A stretch of 64,000 nt of DNA from NCBI RefSeq assembly GCF_002245215.1, contig NZ_NPMR01000001.1, positions 682,001-746,000 of the forward strand. Direction: 5' to 3'. Origin of the DNA: Microbacterium sp. Yaish 1 (lineage in GTDB: Bacteria; Actinomycetota; Actinomycetes; Actinomycetales; Microbacteriaceae). A model generated the notes under the pieces. It did not search any database. It saw only the letters and a program-made list of their open reading frames with translations, and was not told the origin of the DNA. Within the stretch, counting starts at the first letter, position 1; each line of letters starts with the position of its first letter. Positions 7,907 through 18,798 of the stretch are shown piece by piece. Made by a program: the position numbers and the translations under genes.

Positions 7907-9319
7907 TCAGCGGATGGCGACGACCGCAAAGCGATCGCCGAAGCGGATGGTGTCGCCGTCGCGCAGCTCGACGGGCTGACCGGGAACGAGAGCCTGCTCT
8001 CGCGAGCCTCGGACGAGCACGCTGCCGTTCGTCGACCCGCGTTCGACGGCGACGACTCGCCCGTCGGTGCGCAGCAGCGCCCAGTGCGTCTTCGAGATCG
8101 ACCGGGTGTGGTCGACCACGGGCACCGGTGCGACGTCGCGGTCGTCGGGACCGGTCGCCGGGGCACGCCCGAGCACCACGCCGCCACCGGGCACCGCGAT
8201 GGTGTCGCCCGAGTCGAGCGTCAGCTCGACGACCGACGAGGATGCGGATGCCGGTCGGGCCGGCGGTTCAGCGGCGGGTGTCGCAGCCGCCGGTGCGGGC
8301 GGCGCGGCTGGGGCTGCGGGCGGCGCAGCCGCGGCAGCAGGTTCCTCGAGGAGGGGCGGTGGCGTCCACGGGGCCGACCCGGCGGCGGGGGCGACGATCG
8401 CTCCGGGGGCGACGGCGGCGGGCACGGGAGCGGGCGCCGGGGCCGGCGATGCCGCGGGCAGATCCGGCGCGGGTGCCGCGAAGGGCGCCGGAGCCACGGT
8501 GGTGGGGATGCCGGGGCGGGCCTCCTCTTCAGCGGCATCCGTCTCACCGATGATGCCGCTGCCGGGGGCGGACCGCACCGCGCCGAGGACACCGCCCTTG
8601 TTCCGCGCGAGGGGGACGTAGGCGCCTGCTCCTCCGGACGCGACCGGCGTCGCGAGCGAGGGGAGCTCGGTCTTGACGTCGAGCAGATCCGTTGCGACGG
8701 TCTTCCGAGCGATGCGCATGCGCTTGTCGTCGTAGGGGTTGAGGCCGTGCTTGACGTCGACGAGCCAGACGGCGGCGGCGAGGTCGGGCCAGCCGCGGCC
8801 CCGCCGGTCGGGGTCGAACAACGGCGACAGCGCGATGACGAGCAGGGGCCCGAGGACCGGAACGATCATGCTCGCGCAGAGCACGAGGTAGCGCACGACC
8901 GCTCCGCGCCAGAAGCCCGGCCGCTCGAGGGTGCGGACGTTCACGGCCCGCAGTCCCGTGAGCGCCTTGCCCAGGGTGACCCCGCGACGGCCGAGCAGGA
9001 TGAGCTGGGTCAGGAGGAACGCGGTCGAGAGGCCGGAGCTGACGGCGGCGAGGATGATCAACAGCACGACGTCGTCACGGGCCGTGAGCGCCTCGACGGG
9101 GTCCGTCGCCAGAGCGATGGCGCTCAGCGCCGGGACCACGACGATCAGCATCGGCGACTGGATCAGCAGCAGGACCAGGGCTTCGATGACCGTGGCCAGC
9201 ACGCGTCTGCCGAACGGTGCGCGACGCAGGCCGAGTGACGCGGCGTACTCCGGCCTCGGGCGACCGTCGGCATCGAGCCCCTCGATCGTCCGAGCGCGCT
9301 CATCGATCTCCCAGATCAC
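7907..9319 (-). CDS. RDD-FHA domain membrane protein of T7SS cluster
   Basis: A 470-aa protein in three parts. An RDD-type membrane domain occupies about residues 25-200 (RRAPFGRRVLATVIEALVLL and three more hydrophobic spans). A ~150-residue Pro/Ala linker follows. The C-terminal FHA domain has the pattern GGGVVLGRAP, ISKTHWALL and GSTNGSVLV. FHA domains bind phosphothreonine, so together with the FHA on the motor this suggests Ser/Thr-kinase control of secretion (inference). GTG 9319 is chosen because GGGGAGGAA lies 5 nt upstream; the further GTG at 9385 falls in the loop of the purH terminator hairpin. It is probably the first gene of the T7SS operon. Confidence 0.8.
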   Translation of the reverse strand: MIWEIDERARTIEGLDADGRPRPEYAASLGLRRAPFGRRVLATVIEALVLLLIQSPMLIVVVPALSAIALATDPVEALTARDDVVLLIILAAVSSGLSTAFLLTQLILLGRRGVTLGKALTGLRAVNVRTLERPGFWRGAVVRYLVLCASMIVPVLGPLLVIALSPLFDPDRRGRGWPDLAAAVWLVDVKHGLNPYDDKRMRIARKTVATDLLDVKTELPSLATPVASGGAGAYVPLARNKGGVLGAVRSAPGSGIIGETDAAEEEARPGIPTTVAPAPFAAPAPDLPAASPAPAPAPVPAAVAPGAIVAPAAGSAPWTPPPLLEEPAAAAAPPAAPAAPPAPAAATPAAEPPARPASASSSVVELTLDSGDTIAVPGGGVVLGRAPATGPDDRDVAPVPVVDHTRSISKTHWALLRTDGRVVAVERGSTNGSVLVRGSREQALVPGQPVELRDGDTIRFGDRFAVVAIR

Positions 9320-9364
9320 TCGTTCCTCCCCGAAACGATCCACACCCGAAGCGACCCTATCGCC

Positions 9365-9410
9365 CGTTGCGGGCCCGCCGATCACCTGTTGACTCGACGG
9401 GCCCGCAACG
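9365..9410 (-). terminator. Inverted repeat downstream of purH
   Basis: Two perfect 13-base arms (CGTTGCGGGCCCG at 9365-9377 and its complement at 9398-9410) flank a 20-base loop. It lies just after the purH stop on the minus strand and before the T7SS operon, so it probably ends the pur transcript. No strong T-tract follows, as is usual in high-GC actinobacteria. Confidence 0.65.
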
Positions 9411-9433
9411 CCTCTGCGGAAGACGCGCGCGTG

Positions 9434-11038
9434 TCAGTGGAAGAAGTGGCGCTCGCCCGTGAAGAACATCGTCACTCCCGCCGCCTGAGCCGCGTCGACG
9501 ACCTCCTGGTCGCGGACCGAGCCGCCGGGCTGGATGATCGTCTTGATCCCGGCGTCGATGAGCACCTGGGGGCCGTCGGCGAAGGGGAAGAAGGCGTCGG
9601 ATGCCGCGACCGAGCCGGCCGCACGGTCGCCGGCGCGCTCGACCGCGAGGCGGCACGAGTCCACGCGGTTGACCTGCCCCATGCCGATGCCGACCGTCGC
9701 CGAGCCCTGGGCGAGCACGATCGCGTTCGACTTGACCGCGCGGCACGCCTTCCACGCGAAGATCATGCCCTCGAGCTCGGAGGGGTCGGGGCGCTCGCCC
9801 GAGACCAGCTGCCAGTCCTTCGCGACCGACTCGATGTCGTCGGGGAAGCGGTCGGCGTCCTGCAGCAGGAGTCCGCCCGAGACGAGGCGCACGTCCATGC
9901 GCTCCTGCCGCCAGTCGGCGGGCAGGCGCAGCACCCGCAGGTTCTTCTTCAGCTTGAACACCTCGAGCGCCTCGGGCTCGAAGTCGGGGGCGACGATCAC
10001 CTCGGTGAAGATGTCGCGGAGGTTCTCGGCCATCTTGAGCGTGACGGTGCGGTTGGCGGCGATCACTCCGCCGAAGGCCGACACCGGGTCGCACTCGTGC
10101 GCGCGCAGGTGCGCGGACGCGATGGGGTCGAGCGCCTGCGGGGCGGTGACGGCGATGCCGCAGGGGTTGGCGTGCTTGATGATCGCGACGGCCGGCTTGA
10201 CCATGTCGAAGGCGGCGCGCAGGGCGGCATCGGCGTCGACGTAGTTGTTGTAGGACATCTCCTTGCCCTGCAGCTGCTCGGCCTGGGCGATGCCGTGGCC
10301 GCCCGCGCGCGTGTAGATCGCGGCGCGCTGGTGCGAGTTCTCGCCGTAGCGCAACGTGGCCAGGCGCTCGGCGCGGATCGTCAGGTGCTGCGGCAGCTCG
10401 TCGCCCTCGAGGGTCGACTCGGCGAACCACGTCGCGACGGCCCGGTCGTACTCGGCCGTGTGCGCGAAGGCCCGGGCGGCGAGGTCGCGGCGCTGCGCGA
10501 GGCTCGTGCCACCGGCGGCGACCGACTCGATGATCGCGGGGTAGGACGAGGGCGAGACGACGATCGCGACGTTGGCGAAGTTCTTCGCCGAAGCGCGCAC
10601 CATGGCGGGTCCGCCGATGTCGATCTGCTCGACGACGTCATTGGGCGCGGCCCCCGAGGCGACCGTCTCCACGAACGGGTACAGGTTCACGACCACGAGA
10701 TCGAAGGCCGAGATGCCGAGCTCTCCGAGCTGGGTCTCGTGGCTCTCGAGACGCAGGTCGGCGAGGAGTCCGGCGTGCACGCCGGGGTGCAGCGTCTTGA
10801 CGCGTCCGTCGAGCGACTCGGGGAACCCGGTGACCTCGGCGACATCCGTCACCGTCAGACCGGCGTCGCGCAGGAGCGCCGCCGACCCGCCGGTCGAGAC
10901 GATCTCGACACCGGCGTCGGCGAGGGCCCGGGCGAGGGGCAGGAGGTCGGTCTTGTCGCTCACCGAGATGAGCGCGCGGCGGACCGCGACGAGGTCGCGC
11001 GCGCGGTAGAGGGCGGGGTCGTGGCTCGGTCCGGCCAT
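9434..11038 (-). CDS. purH: Bifunctional AICAR formyltransferase / IMP cyclohydrolase
   Basis: A 534-aa cytosolic enzyme of normal length. It catalyses the last two steps of purine synthesis, AICAR to FAICAR to IMP. The N-terminal MGS-like cyclohydrolase domain (residues ~18-165) shows [24 protein letters not shown] and [16 protein letters not shown]. The C-terminal formyltransferase domain shows [19 protein letters not shown] and the KSNAIVLAQ active-site segment. ATG 11038 has CGAGGAGAA upstream. It follows purN by 39 bp on the same strand, in the same order as in mycobacteria. A strong hairpin at 9365-9410 ends the unit. Confidence 0.97.
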   Translation of the reverse strand: MAGPSHDPALYRARDLVAVRRALISVSDKTDLLPLARALADAGVEIVSTGGSAALLRDAGLTVTDVAEVTGFPESLDGRVKTLHPGVHAGLLADLRLESHETQLGELGISAFDLVVVNLYPFVETVASGAAPNDVVEQIDIGGPAMVRASAKNFANVAIVVSPSSYPAIIESVAAGGTSLAQRRDLAARAFAHTAEYDRAVATWFAESTLEGDELPQHLTIRAERLATLRYGENSHQRAAIYTRAGGHGIAQAEQLQGKEMSYNNYVDADAALRAAFDMVKPAVAIIKHANPCGIAVTAPQALDPIASAHLRAHECDPVSAFGGVIAANRTVTLKMAENLRDIFTEVIVAPDFEPEALEVFKLKKNLRVLRLPADWRQERMDVRLVSGGLLLQDADRFPDDIESVAKDWQLVSGERPDPSELEGMIFAWKACRAVKSNAIVLAQGSATVGIGMGQVNRVDSCRLAVERAGDRAAGSVAASDAFFPFADGPQVLIDAGIKTIIQPGGSVRDQEVVDAAQAAGVTMFFTGERHFFH

Positions 11039-11077
11039 GGCGGTTCTCCTCGGGTGCGGTGTGGGGCCTGCGGTGCG

Positions 11078-11692
11078 TCAGGCCGTCGGAGCGGTCGGGT
11101 TCGGGAAAGCGGGCGCGGCGAGGTCGATCTCGCCGGTCGCGATGAGGCGGACGACGTCGATCAGCAGACGCCGCTCGACGGGCTTGATGCGTTCGTGAAG
11201 GGTTGTCTCGTCGTCGCCGGGCAGGACGGGAACGCGCTCCTGCGCCAGGATCGGTCCGGTGTCGACGCCGTCATCGACGACGATGACGCTCGCGCCGGTC
11301 TGATCGGCGCCTGCTGCGAGGGCATCGCGCACACCGTGTGCGCCCGGGAACTCGGGCAGGTACGCCGGGTGGGTGTTGATGATGCGGGGCGACCACGCGT
11401 CGACGACGGCGGCGGGCAGCAGGCGCATGAGGCCGCTGAGCACGATGAGGTCGGGAGCCCAGGCCTCGAGCTGGCGGAGCAGCTCGTCGCCCCACTCCTC
11501 CCGCGTCGCATACTCCCGGAACGGAACCGCGAAGGTCGGGATGTTGAAGGCGTCGGCATGGGCGAGGCCATCGGCGGGACGGTCGGCTCCGACGACCACC
11601 ACACGGGCCGGGAAGCCGGGCTCGGCCGCGGCATCCAGAAGGGCCCGCAGATTCGACCCGCCACCGGAGATGAGGACCGCGACCGTCAGCAC
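11078..11692 (-). CDS. purN: Phosphoribosylglycinamide formyltransferase (PurN)
   Basis: A 204-aa enzyme that transfers the formyl group of 10-formyl-THF to GAR, the third step of purine synthesis. Visible signatures are the N-terminal [13 protein letters not shown] phosphate loop, the catalytic [16 protein letters not shown] segment (Asn and His) and the [16 protein letters not shown] segment carrying the conserved Asp. GTG 11692 is preceded by TAGAGT with a 6-nt gap, so purN appears to have a leaderless promoter inside the last codons of perM, four bases downstream of whose stop it begins. Confidence 0.95.
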   Translation of the reverse strand: MLTVAVLISGGGSNLRALLDAAAEPGFPARVVVVGADRPADGLAHADAFNIPTFAVPFREYATREEWGDELLRQLEAWAPDLIVLSGLMRLLPAAVVDAWSPRIINTHPAYLPEFPGAHGVRDALAAGADQTGASVIVVDDGVDTGPILAQERVPVLPGDDETTLHERIKPVERRLLIDVVRLIATGEIDLAAPAFPNPTAPTA

Positions 11693-11696
11693 CGTC

Positions 11697-12983
11697 TTAC
11701 TCTACCCGCGCCGTTCCGGCCAGCCGTGCGGCGTCGTCATCCCCCGCCGCGGCGCGCTCGTCGCGCGTGTCGATGCGGTGCGAGGAGCGCGGGCCGAGGA
11801 GCGCGATCGTCGCTCCGATGCCGATCTCGACGGCGAACGCGAGACCGACGGCCCCGGCCGACGGACCGATCTGGTCGAGTCGTCCCGGTCCGAAGGCGCC
11901 GGACGCCAGGAGAGAGAGCACGGCCGCGGCGACGCCGCCCCCGACCGCCACGATCGCCGCGGTGGCCAGGCGGGGCAGGACGGGGTCGGCGATGAGAGCG
12001 GATGCCGGCGCGGGCAGACGACGCCGCGCCGCTGCGCCGGCGACGAATCCGACCGCGACGAACAGCAGCGCGACGAGCAGGAGCACGGGCGGTGTCGTCG
12101 GCGGAACCGCTCCGAGCACCGGGATCCCCGGCACGACGCCCAGCTGGGTGCCGGAGGCCGCCACCGTCGACCCGGCGCCGAGCGAGAATCCGGGGCCGGC
12201 CGCGAACGCACCGCCCCACACGAAGAAGGTCGGCAGATAGGCCGCCTGGCCGAGGGTGACGACCGTCGCACCGATGGCGTCGACGTTGGCCGCCTGGAAC
12301 AGCGAGACGATCTCTCCGCCGCGCGCGAGCACGGCGACCCCGACGAGGAGTGCCCCGACGCCGGCGAAGCCCGTGACGGCGATCGCCAGCCCGCGGGCGC
12401 CTGCCGACACCGCCGCCGCATAGCCGGTGCGGTCGAGCCGGACGAACAACGAGTCGACGGGCCCGTCGTCACCGTCCCGCCAGGCGCGGGTCACGGCTCC
12501 GAGCAGGGCGGGGACGGCGAAGACGAGCGTGGGCAGCAGGACGGCCTGCCAGGTCTCGACGACGGCGTACGGAGTGGAGGCGGTGGCGGCCACGACCGCC
12601 GAGGCGACGGCGACGGTCAGCGTTCCGGCGAGCACACCGGTGAAACCGGCGCCGGCGCCGGCGGCACGCGCGCCCGACCGGGCGGCGAACAGCGCGACGA
12701 GCAGCGCGACTGCGAGCGGCGGCAGCGAGAGCGAGAACGAGACGGCGTCGGTGCCGATCCCGGTTCCGACCGTGTACTCCTGCGGCAGGGTCACCTGCAG
12801 CGGCACGAGATTGCCGAACTGCCACAGGCGCACCGACGCGGGCCAGAGCGACGACCAGTCGGCTCCGCCGCCGAAGGCGACCGCCCACAGGACGGTCAGC
12901 GGTGCCAGGGCCGCGGCAACGCCGACGGCCACCGCGACGAGGGCGTCGAAGGCGGAGAGGAGGGCGACGAGCAGGCGATTCAT
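11697..12983 (-). CDS. perM: DUF6350 / PerM-like cell division membrane protein
   Basis: A 428-aa integral membrane protein with about nine hydrophobic segments and no catalytic motif. The protein type and the gene order perM-purN-purH near sucCD match the mycobacterial Rv0955 (PerM) region. There, PerM is linked to divisome stability and persistence. Here the function is inferred from synteny and topology. ATG 12983 follows TAGGGT by 9 nt. The stop lies 4 nt before the purN start, suggesting read-through into purine genes in addition to purN's own promoter. Confidence 0.75.
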   Translation of the reverse strand: MNRLLVALLSAFDALVAVAVGVAAALAPLTVLWAVAFGGGADWSSLWPASVRLWQFGNLVPLQVTLPQEYTVGTGIGTDAVSFSLSLPPLAVALLVALFAARSGARAAGAGAGFTGVLAGTLTVAVASAVVAATASTPYAVVETWQAVLLPTLVFAVPALLGAVTRAWRDGDDGPVDSLFVRLDRTGYAAAVSAGARGLAIAVTGFAGVGALLVGVAVLARGGEIVSLFQAANVDAIGATVVTLGQAAYLPTFFVWGGAFAAGPGFSLGAGSTVAASGTQLGVVPGIPVLGAVPPTTPPVLLLVALLFVAVGFVAGAAARRRLPAPASALIADPVLPRLATAAIVAVGGGVAAAVLSLLASGAFGPGRLDQIGPSAGAVGLAFAVEIGIGATIALLGPRSSHRIDTRDERAAAGDDDAARLAGTARVE

Positions 12984-13063
12984 GCCTGATCGACCCTACC
13001 CAGCGAGTCTGTGCGTGTCGGGCGGACGCGCGCGGGGGCGCTACCGTCTTCTCGGAGGATTTT

Positions 13064-14500
13064 GTGAACACTACGCAATCGCGCGCGCCCCAGGGTGCCA
13101 TCGACCGCTTCTTCGACATCAGCCGACGCGGCTCGACGATCGGCACGGAGGTCCGCGGCGGGCTCGTGACCTTCGTCACGATGGCCTACATCGTGATCCT
13201 GAACCCGATCATCCTGTCGGGCAAGCCGGATGTGGCGGGCACGTCCCTCGACTTCGCGGCGGTCAGCGCCGCGACCGCGCTGACCGCCGGCGTCATGACG
13301 ATCCTGTTCGGCCTCATCACCCGCCTGCCGTTCGCCTTTGCGGCCGGGCTCGGGATCAACGCCTTCGTCGCCTTCGGCGTGGTCGGCGAGGTCACGTGGG
13401 CCGAGGCGATGGCGCTCGTCATGATCAACGGCGTCATCATCGTGCTGCTGGCAGCCACCGGCCTGCGCAAGCTCATCTTCGATGCCGTCCCCGTGCAGCT
13501 CAAGCTCGCGATCACGGTGGCCATCGGCCTGTTCATCGCGTTCATCGGCTTCGTCAACTCCGGCTTCGTGACCTCGACCGGACAGGCCTCTCCCCCGGTC
13601 GGTCTCGGCGTCGGCGGCTCCGTCGCCTCGGTGCCGACCCTGATGTTCGTCATCACCCTCCTGCTGACCGGCATCCTCGTCGCTCGCAAGGTCAAGGGCG
13701 GCATGCTCATCGGCATCGTCACGGGCACGGTTCTCTCGATCGTCGTCGAAGCGATCTGGCACCTCGGCGCGGCCACCGAGAACCCCGGCGGCTGGGGGCT
13801 GACCGTTCCGGCCCTGTCCGGCTCCCCCGTCAGCGTCCCCGATCTGAGCCTCATCGGCGCCGTCGACTTCGGCTTCGACCTCGGGAAGGTCAGCATCGTG
13901 ACCCTCGTGATGCTCGTCTTCACGCTCGTCTTCTCGAACTTCTTCGACGCGATGGGGACCATGACGGGACTCGCGAAGGAGGCGAACCTCGCCGACGCGA
14001 AGGGCGACTTCCCGCGCATCAAGTCGGCGCTGATCGTCGAGGGTGTCGGTGCGATCGCGGGTGGCGCGACGAGCTCGTCGTCGGCGACGGTGTTCGTCGA
14101 GTCCGGCTCGGGCATCGGCGAGGGCGCGCGCACGGGACTCGCGAACGTCGTGACGGGCTTCGTCTTCCTGCTCGCGATGTTCTTCACGCCGCTGACCTCG
14201 ATCGTCCCCACCGAGGTCGCCGCCGCCGCGCTCGTCATCGTCGGAGCGATGATGCTGTCGCAGATCGCGCACATCGACCTGACCGACTTCCGCGTCCTCC
14301 TGCCGGTGTTCCTGACGGCCACCGTCATGCCCCTGACCTACTCGATCGCCAACGGCATCGGCGCGGGGTTCATCTCGTGGGTGCTCGTCAACGCGCTCTC
14401 GGGCCGCGTCAAGCAGATCAGCCCGCTGCTGTGGGTCGTCGCCGGCGGCTTCGTGATCTTCTTCGCCCGGGGTCCCCTCGAGGCGCTCCTCGGGGTCTGA
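13064..14500 (+). CDS. NCS2 (AzgA/PbuG-type) purine base permease
   Basis: A 478-aa membrane transporter with 12-14 hydrophobic segments. AzgA-subfamily signatures are visible: MAYIVILNPIILSGKPD near the N-terminus, PFAFAAGLGINAFVAFGVVG, and the substrate-site region NFFDAMGTMTGLAKEANL with GGATSSSSATVFVESGSGIG. The family imports adenine, guanine or hypoxanthine with protons. It is transcribed away from perM-purN-purH, a sensible salvage/de novo pairing, although it is divergent rather than in the operon. GTG 13064 is chosen because GGAGGA lies immediately upstream; TACCGT at 13042 is a possible -10. Confidence 0.9.
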   Translation: MNTTQSRAPQGAIDRFFDISRRGSTIGTEVRGGLVTFVTMAYIVILNPIILSGKPDVAGTSLDFAAVSAATALTAGVMTILFGLITRLPFAFAAGLGINAFVAFGVVGEVTWAEAMALVMINGVIIVLLAATGLRKLIFDAVPVQLKLAITVAIGLFIAFIGFVNSGFVTSTGQASPPVGLGVGGSVASVPTLMFVITLLLTGILVARKVKGGMLIGIVTGTVLSIVVEAIWHLGAATENPGGWGLTVPALSGSPVSVPDLSLIGAVDFGFDLGKVSIVTLVMLVFTLVFSNFFDAMGTMTGLAKEANLADAKGDFPRIKSALIVEGVGAIAGGATSSSSATVFVESGSGIGEGARTGLANVVTGFVFLLAMFFTPLTSIVPTEVAAAALVIVGAMMLSQIAHIDLTDFRVLLPVFLTATVMPLTYSIANGIGAGFISWVLVNALSGRVKQISPLLWVVAGGFVIFFARGPLEALLGV

Positions 14501-14544
14501 CCCGACCGCGGCGCGCCGCCGCCGGGGGTCGCATCGCAGAACAG

Positions 14545-14578
14545 CGAAGGGGCGGATGCCGCAGCATCCGCCCCTTCG
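14545..14578. terminator. Bidirectional terminator hairpin between permease and sucD
   Basis: Near-perfect 15-bp stem (arms built on GAAGGGGCGGATGC and GCATCCGCCCCTTC) with a 4-base loop, placed between the two converging stops at 14500 and 14595. It can end transcription from either side. Confidence 0.85.
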
Positions 14579-14594
14579 TCGTGTCCGGGAAGCG

Positions 14595-15497
<903 letters not shown>

Positions 15498-15524
15498 GTC
15501 GTTGGTCCTTTTCGCGTCCGGAGC

Positions 15525-16691
15525 TCAGGCGTTGGCCAGCTCGGCGGCCTTGTCGGCGCCCTCGTCCATACCGGCGGCGAGGGTCACGAGCGGGTGGTTC
15601 GCGTCGGCGAGGATCGCGCGGCCCTCGTCGACCTGGTTGCCGTCGAGACGCACCACGAGCGGCTTGGTCGCCGAGTCGCCGAGGATCTCGAGCGCCTTGA
15701 CGATGCCCTCCGCCACGGCGACGCACGACGTGATGCCGCCGAAGACGTTGACGAAGACACTCTTGACCTGCTCGTCGCCGAGGATGACGTCGAGACCCGA
15801 AGCCATGACCTGGGCGTTCGCGCCGCCACCGATGTCGAGGAAGTTGGCGGGCTTGACGCCACCGTGCTTCTCGCCGGCGTAGGCGACGACGTCGAGGGTC
15901 GACATGACCAGGCCCGCACCGTTGCCGATGACGCCGACCTGACCGTCGAGCTTGACGTAGTTCAGGCCCGACTCCTTGGCCTTGGCCTCGAGCGGGTCGG
16001 CGGCGCCCTTGTCCTCGAGCTCCTCGTGCTCGGGGTGGCGCACCTCGCTGGCGTTCTCGTCGAGCGAGACCTTGCCGTCGAGGGCGACGATGTCACCGGC
16101 GCCCGTGCGGACGAGCGGGTTCACCTCGACGAGGGTCGCGCCCTCGCCCGTGTAGACGGCGTAGAGCTTGACGAACACGTCCGAGACCTTCTCGACGAGG
16201 TCCTCGGGGAAGTTCGCGGCGCGGGCGATCTCGACGGCCTTGGCCTTGTCGATGCCCTGCAGCGGGTCGACCTCGATGCGCGCGAGCGCCTCGGGACGCT
16301 CGACGGCGAGCTCCTCGATCTCCATGCCGCCCTCGACCGAGCACAGGCTCAGGTACGAGCGGTTGGCGCGGTCGAGCAGCACCGAGAAGTAGAACTCCTC
16401 GGCGATGTCGGCGCCCTGCGCGACCATGACGCGCTGGACCACGTGGCCCTTGATGTCGAGGCCGAGGATGGCCTCGGCCGCGGCATACGCCTCGTCGGGG
16501 GTCTTGGCGACCTTGACGCCGCCGGCCTTGCCGCGACCTCCGGTCTTGACCTGAGCCTTGACGACCACGACGCCGCCGATCTTCTCGGCCGCCGCCTTCG
16601 CCTCCTCAGGGGTGTCGGCGATGATGCCGGCGAGCACCGGCACCTCGTACTTCTCGAACAGGTCTCGGGCCTGGTACTCGTAAAGGTCCAC
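15525..16691 (-). CDS. sucC: Succinate-CoA ligase beta subunit
   Basis: A 388-aa protein of family length with an ATP-grasp domain: [17 protein letters not shown] at the start, [17 protein letters not shown] for nucleotide binding, and [12 protein letters not shown] with the metal-binding region. The C-terminal ligase domain has [16 protein letters not shown] 16691 is chosen because the conserved family N-terminus begins there and AAGGA lies upstream. The 133-bp region before it holds a perfect palindrome (16734-16749) and a TAGGCT-type -10, so sucCD likely has its own regulated promoter. Confidence 0.96.
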   Translation of the reverse strand: MDLYEYQARDLFEKYEVPVLAGIIADTPEEAKAAAEKIGGVVVVKAQVKTGGRGKAGGVKVAKTPDEAYAAAEAILGLDIKGHVVQRVMVAQGADIAEEFYFSVLLDRANRSYLSLCSVEGGMEIEELAVERPEALARIEVDPLQGIDKAKAVEIARAANFPEDLVEKVSDVFVKLYAVYTGEGATLVEVNPLVRTGAGDIVALDGKVSLDENASEVRHPEHEELEDKGAADPLEAKAKESGLNYVKLDGQVGVIGNGAGLVMSTLDVVAYAGEKHGGVKPANFLDIGGGANAQVMASGLDVILGDEQVKSVFVNVFGGITSCVAVAEGIVKALEILGDSATKPLVVRLDGNQVDEGRAILADANHPLVTLAAGMDEGADKAAELANA

Positions 16692-16733
16692 TGCAATCCT
16701 TCGCTGGGCGACGGTGGGTGAGGGGCGTGAGAA

Positions 16734-16749
16734 ATCTCGATGTCGAGAT
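16734..16749. promoter_or_regulatory. Palindrome in sucC leader, candidate operator
   Basis: ATCTCGA-TG-TCGAGAT, perfect 7-base arms around 2 bases, 43 bases upstream of the sucC start. The local sequence is less GC-rich than its surroundings. The dyad size suits a dimeric repressor or activator; no specific regulator is assigned. Confidence 0.45.
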
Positions 16750-16824
16750 ATCGCCCGATCGGAAAGCCTACTACCCGAGCCTGACGGCCCCGTGCCCGAT
16801 CCCCGCCGAACGAAGGGGGCCACG

Positions 16825-17427
16825 TCAGATCCAGCCGCGCTCGCGCGCCATGATCGCCGCCTGCTGCCGGGTCGCGAGATGCAGCTTGCCGAGCACCGAC
16901 GAGACGTGGTTGCGCACGGTCCCGGCCGACAGGTGCAGGGATGCCGCGATCTCGGCGATGGTCTCGCCGCGGGCGCCGGCGCGCAGCACGTCGAGCTCCC
17001 GGTCGGTGAGGGGACTCCGCTCGTCGCTGAGCGCGTCCGCGGCGATCTCGGGATCGACGTAGCGCCGCCCCGCGGCGACCTCGCGGATGACGGCGGCGAC
17101 ATCGTCGGCACGGCGCGACTTCGGCACGAAGCCGTCGACGCCGGCGCTCAGCGCGCGGCGGAGAACGCCGGGCCGCGCGTGCCGGGTGACGACGACGCAG
17201 CGCGCCGGCACCCGCTGCCGGATGCGGGCGGCCGCCTCGACCCCGTCGATGCCCGGCATCTCGAGGTCGAGCAGACAGACGTCGGGACGCAGCTCGAGCG
17301 CTCGTTCCACCGCGCTCTCGCCGTCGCGGCACTCGGCGATCACCTCGAGGTCGTCCTCGAGGCGCAGCAGCGCGGCGAGCGCCGACCGGATCATGTCCTC
17401 ATCATCGGCGATGAGCACGCGGATCAT
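16825..17427 (-). CDS. NarL/FixJ-type response regulator
   Basis: A 200-aa DNA-binding response regulator. The receiver domain (1-~120) has acidic pocket D8/D9, phospho-acceptor D54 in CLLDLEMPG and the conserved K in VPKSRRADD. The C-terminal LuxR-type HTH (~138-200) shows [20 protein letters not shown] and [19 protein letters not shown]. The start overlaps the kinase stop by 4 bases (ATGA), so the pair is translationally coupled. It resembles the DesR/LiaR group in layout; the target genes are unknown. Confidence 0.93.
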   Translation of the reverse strand: MIRVLIADDEDMIRSALAALLRLEDDLEVIAECRDGESAVERALELRPDVCLLDLEMPGIDGVEAAARIRQRVPARCVVVTRHARPGVLRRALSAGVDGFVPKSRRADDVAAVIREVAAGRRYVDPEIAADALSDERSPLTDRELDVLRAGARGETIAEIAASLHLSAGTVRNHVSSVLGKLHLATRQQAAIMARERGWI

Positions 17428-18686
17428 CCCGGCATCCCCTCGCCCGCCGGCTCCCGCATCGCAGCAGCAGCGGCGCCGAGCGCTGCCGCCGGGACCGAGA
17501 CGACGACCTCGAACCGGTCGTCCCCGCGGCGGGAGCGCAGGTCACCGCCGGCCACCCCGACCCGGTGCGAGATGCCGGCGAGGCCCGAGCCCGAGCCCAG
17601 CGCCGACTCCGGTCCCGGGTCGTTGGCGAAGGCGACGCGCCAGTACCCGCCCTCGCGATCGAGTCTCAGCTCCGCCCAGCGACCGCCGCCGTGCTTGAGC
17701 ACGTTGGTCGTGCACTCCCGGATCACGGGGCCGAGGATGTCGGCGGGCGCGAGCACCGCATCGGCCGCGACCTCGATCCGCACCGCGAGGCCGGCTGCTC
17801 GCAGCAGATCCGCGGCATTGGCCAGTTCGTCGGGCAGCGGCACCCCGCGGAAGCGTCCGGCGAGCTCGCGCGTGCCCGTGCGGGCCGCGTCGACGGATGC
17901 GCGGGCCAGACGGATCTGCTCGCCCGCGGCATCCGGGTCGCGCGCCAGCATCCGCTCGGCGAGCTCCAGCTGCAGCGCGATCACCTGCAGATGGTGCCCC
18001 TGCAGGTCGTGGAGCTCGCCCGCCAGGCGCAGCCGCTCCTGCGTCGCGGCGAGGCGCGACTCGGTCGCACGCGCACGATCGAGCTCGAGCACGACGTCCC
18101 ACGACCACAGCGACAGGGCGATGGATGCCGGCAGCGCGACGGCGAAGACCAGCAGCGCGAACGTCAGCGAGCCCACACCCGCGAGGGCCCCTTCGATGCG
18201 CGCCCGCTCCGCGAACCAGAGCGCGACGAGGGCGGCCTCGACGAGGATCACGCCGCGCCACCGGATTCCGGGCCCCCAGCGCACCAGGCACAGGATCGTC
18301 GCGAGGACCGAGGCCCCGAACAGCACCGTCATCGTCGTCGCGCCGAGGAGCAGCGACCCGGCCACGCCCAGCAGGACGGGCCACGACAGGAAGCGGCGCA
18401 GGCGAGGCGGACGATCGGCCTCCCCCACGTCGCCGTCGGTGCGGTACCGAGCCAGCAGCACGACCGTCGAGACCAGGACGGCGATCGAGCCGGCCGCGTA
18501 GCCGGCGATCACGACCGGGTCCTCCAGGCGGGTGCGGACCTGCAGCGCCCACAGGCTCCAGATGCCGAGCGCCGAGATCATGAAGAAGACGATGGATGCG
18601 GCGATGTACCACGAGGTGGCCACGACCTCGCGGGCGAGTGCCGTGCGGCGCGGCGCGGATGCCGTGCGGGGGTCGCGGTCGTTCAC
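17424..18686 (-). CDS. DesK/LiaS-type sensor histidine kinase (HisKA_3)
   Basis: A 420-aa kinase. The N-terminal half contains about six hydrophobic segments with hardly any extracellular loop, so membrane or intramembrane sensing is likely. The dimerisation/phospho-acceptor segment is RLAGELHDLQGHHLQVIALQ (HisKA_3). The ATPase part shows ECTTNVLKHG (N box) and GSGLAGISHRVG (G box). GTG 18686 is chosen because TACTGT ends 7 nt upstream, consistent with a leaderless mRNA. It forms an operon with the overlapping NarL-type regulator. Confidence 0.9.
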   Translation of the reverse strand: MNDRDPRTASAPRRTALAREVVATSWYIAASIVFFMISALGIWSLWALQVRTRLEDPVVIAGYAAGSIAVLVSTVVLLARYRTDGDVGEADRPPRLRRFLSWPVLLGVAGSLLLGATTMTVLFGASVLATILCLVRWGPGIRWRGVILVEAALVALWFAERARIEGALAGVGSLTFALLVFAVALPASIALSLWSWDVVLELDRARATESRLAATQERLRLAGELHDLQGHHLQVIALQLELAERMLARDPDAAGEQIRLARASVDAARTGTRELAGRFRGVPLPDELANAADLLRAAGLAVRIEVAADAVLAPADILGPVIRECTTNVLKHGGGRWAELRLDREGGYWRVAFANDPGPESALGSGSGLAGISHRVGVAGGDLRSRRGDDRFEVVVSVPAAALGAAAAAMREPAGEGMPG

Positions 18687-18798
18687 GAGGCCCACAGTAG
18701 GGCCATGACGTTTGTCACGGTCCGGGTCGCGGAACCTCCCGGGCGCCGGTGACGCCCCGACACTGCCGTGAGCGTCGGGGCGCCGCTGGGATGGATCC

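Noticed and set aside
8230..8540. Low-complexity G+C-rich stretch considered as a repeat array
   Set aside because: It encodes the Pro/Ala linker between RDD and FHA domains and has no regular unit.
3599..9238. Very long open frame (about 1,880 codons) on the plus strand opposite the T7SS motor
   Set aside because: It is a shadow of the motor gene in high-GC DNA: composition is Arg/Asp/His/Gly-rich, no motifs, no ribosome site, while the minus-strand frame has FHA and three ATPase motifs.
9320..9385. Extended start (GTG 9385) for the RDD-FHA protein
   Set aside because: The codon lies in the loop of the purH terminator hairpin and lacks a ribosome site; GTG 9319 has GGGGAGG.
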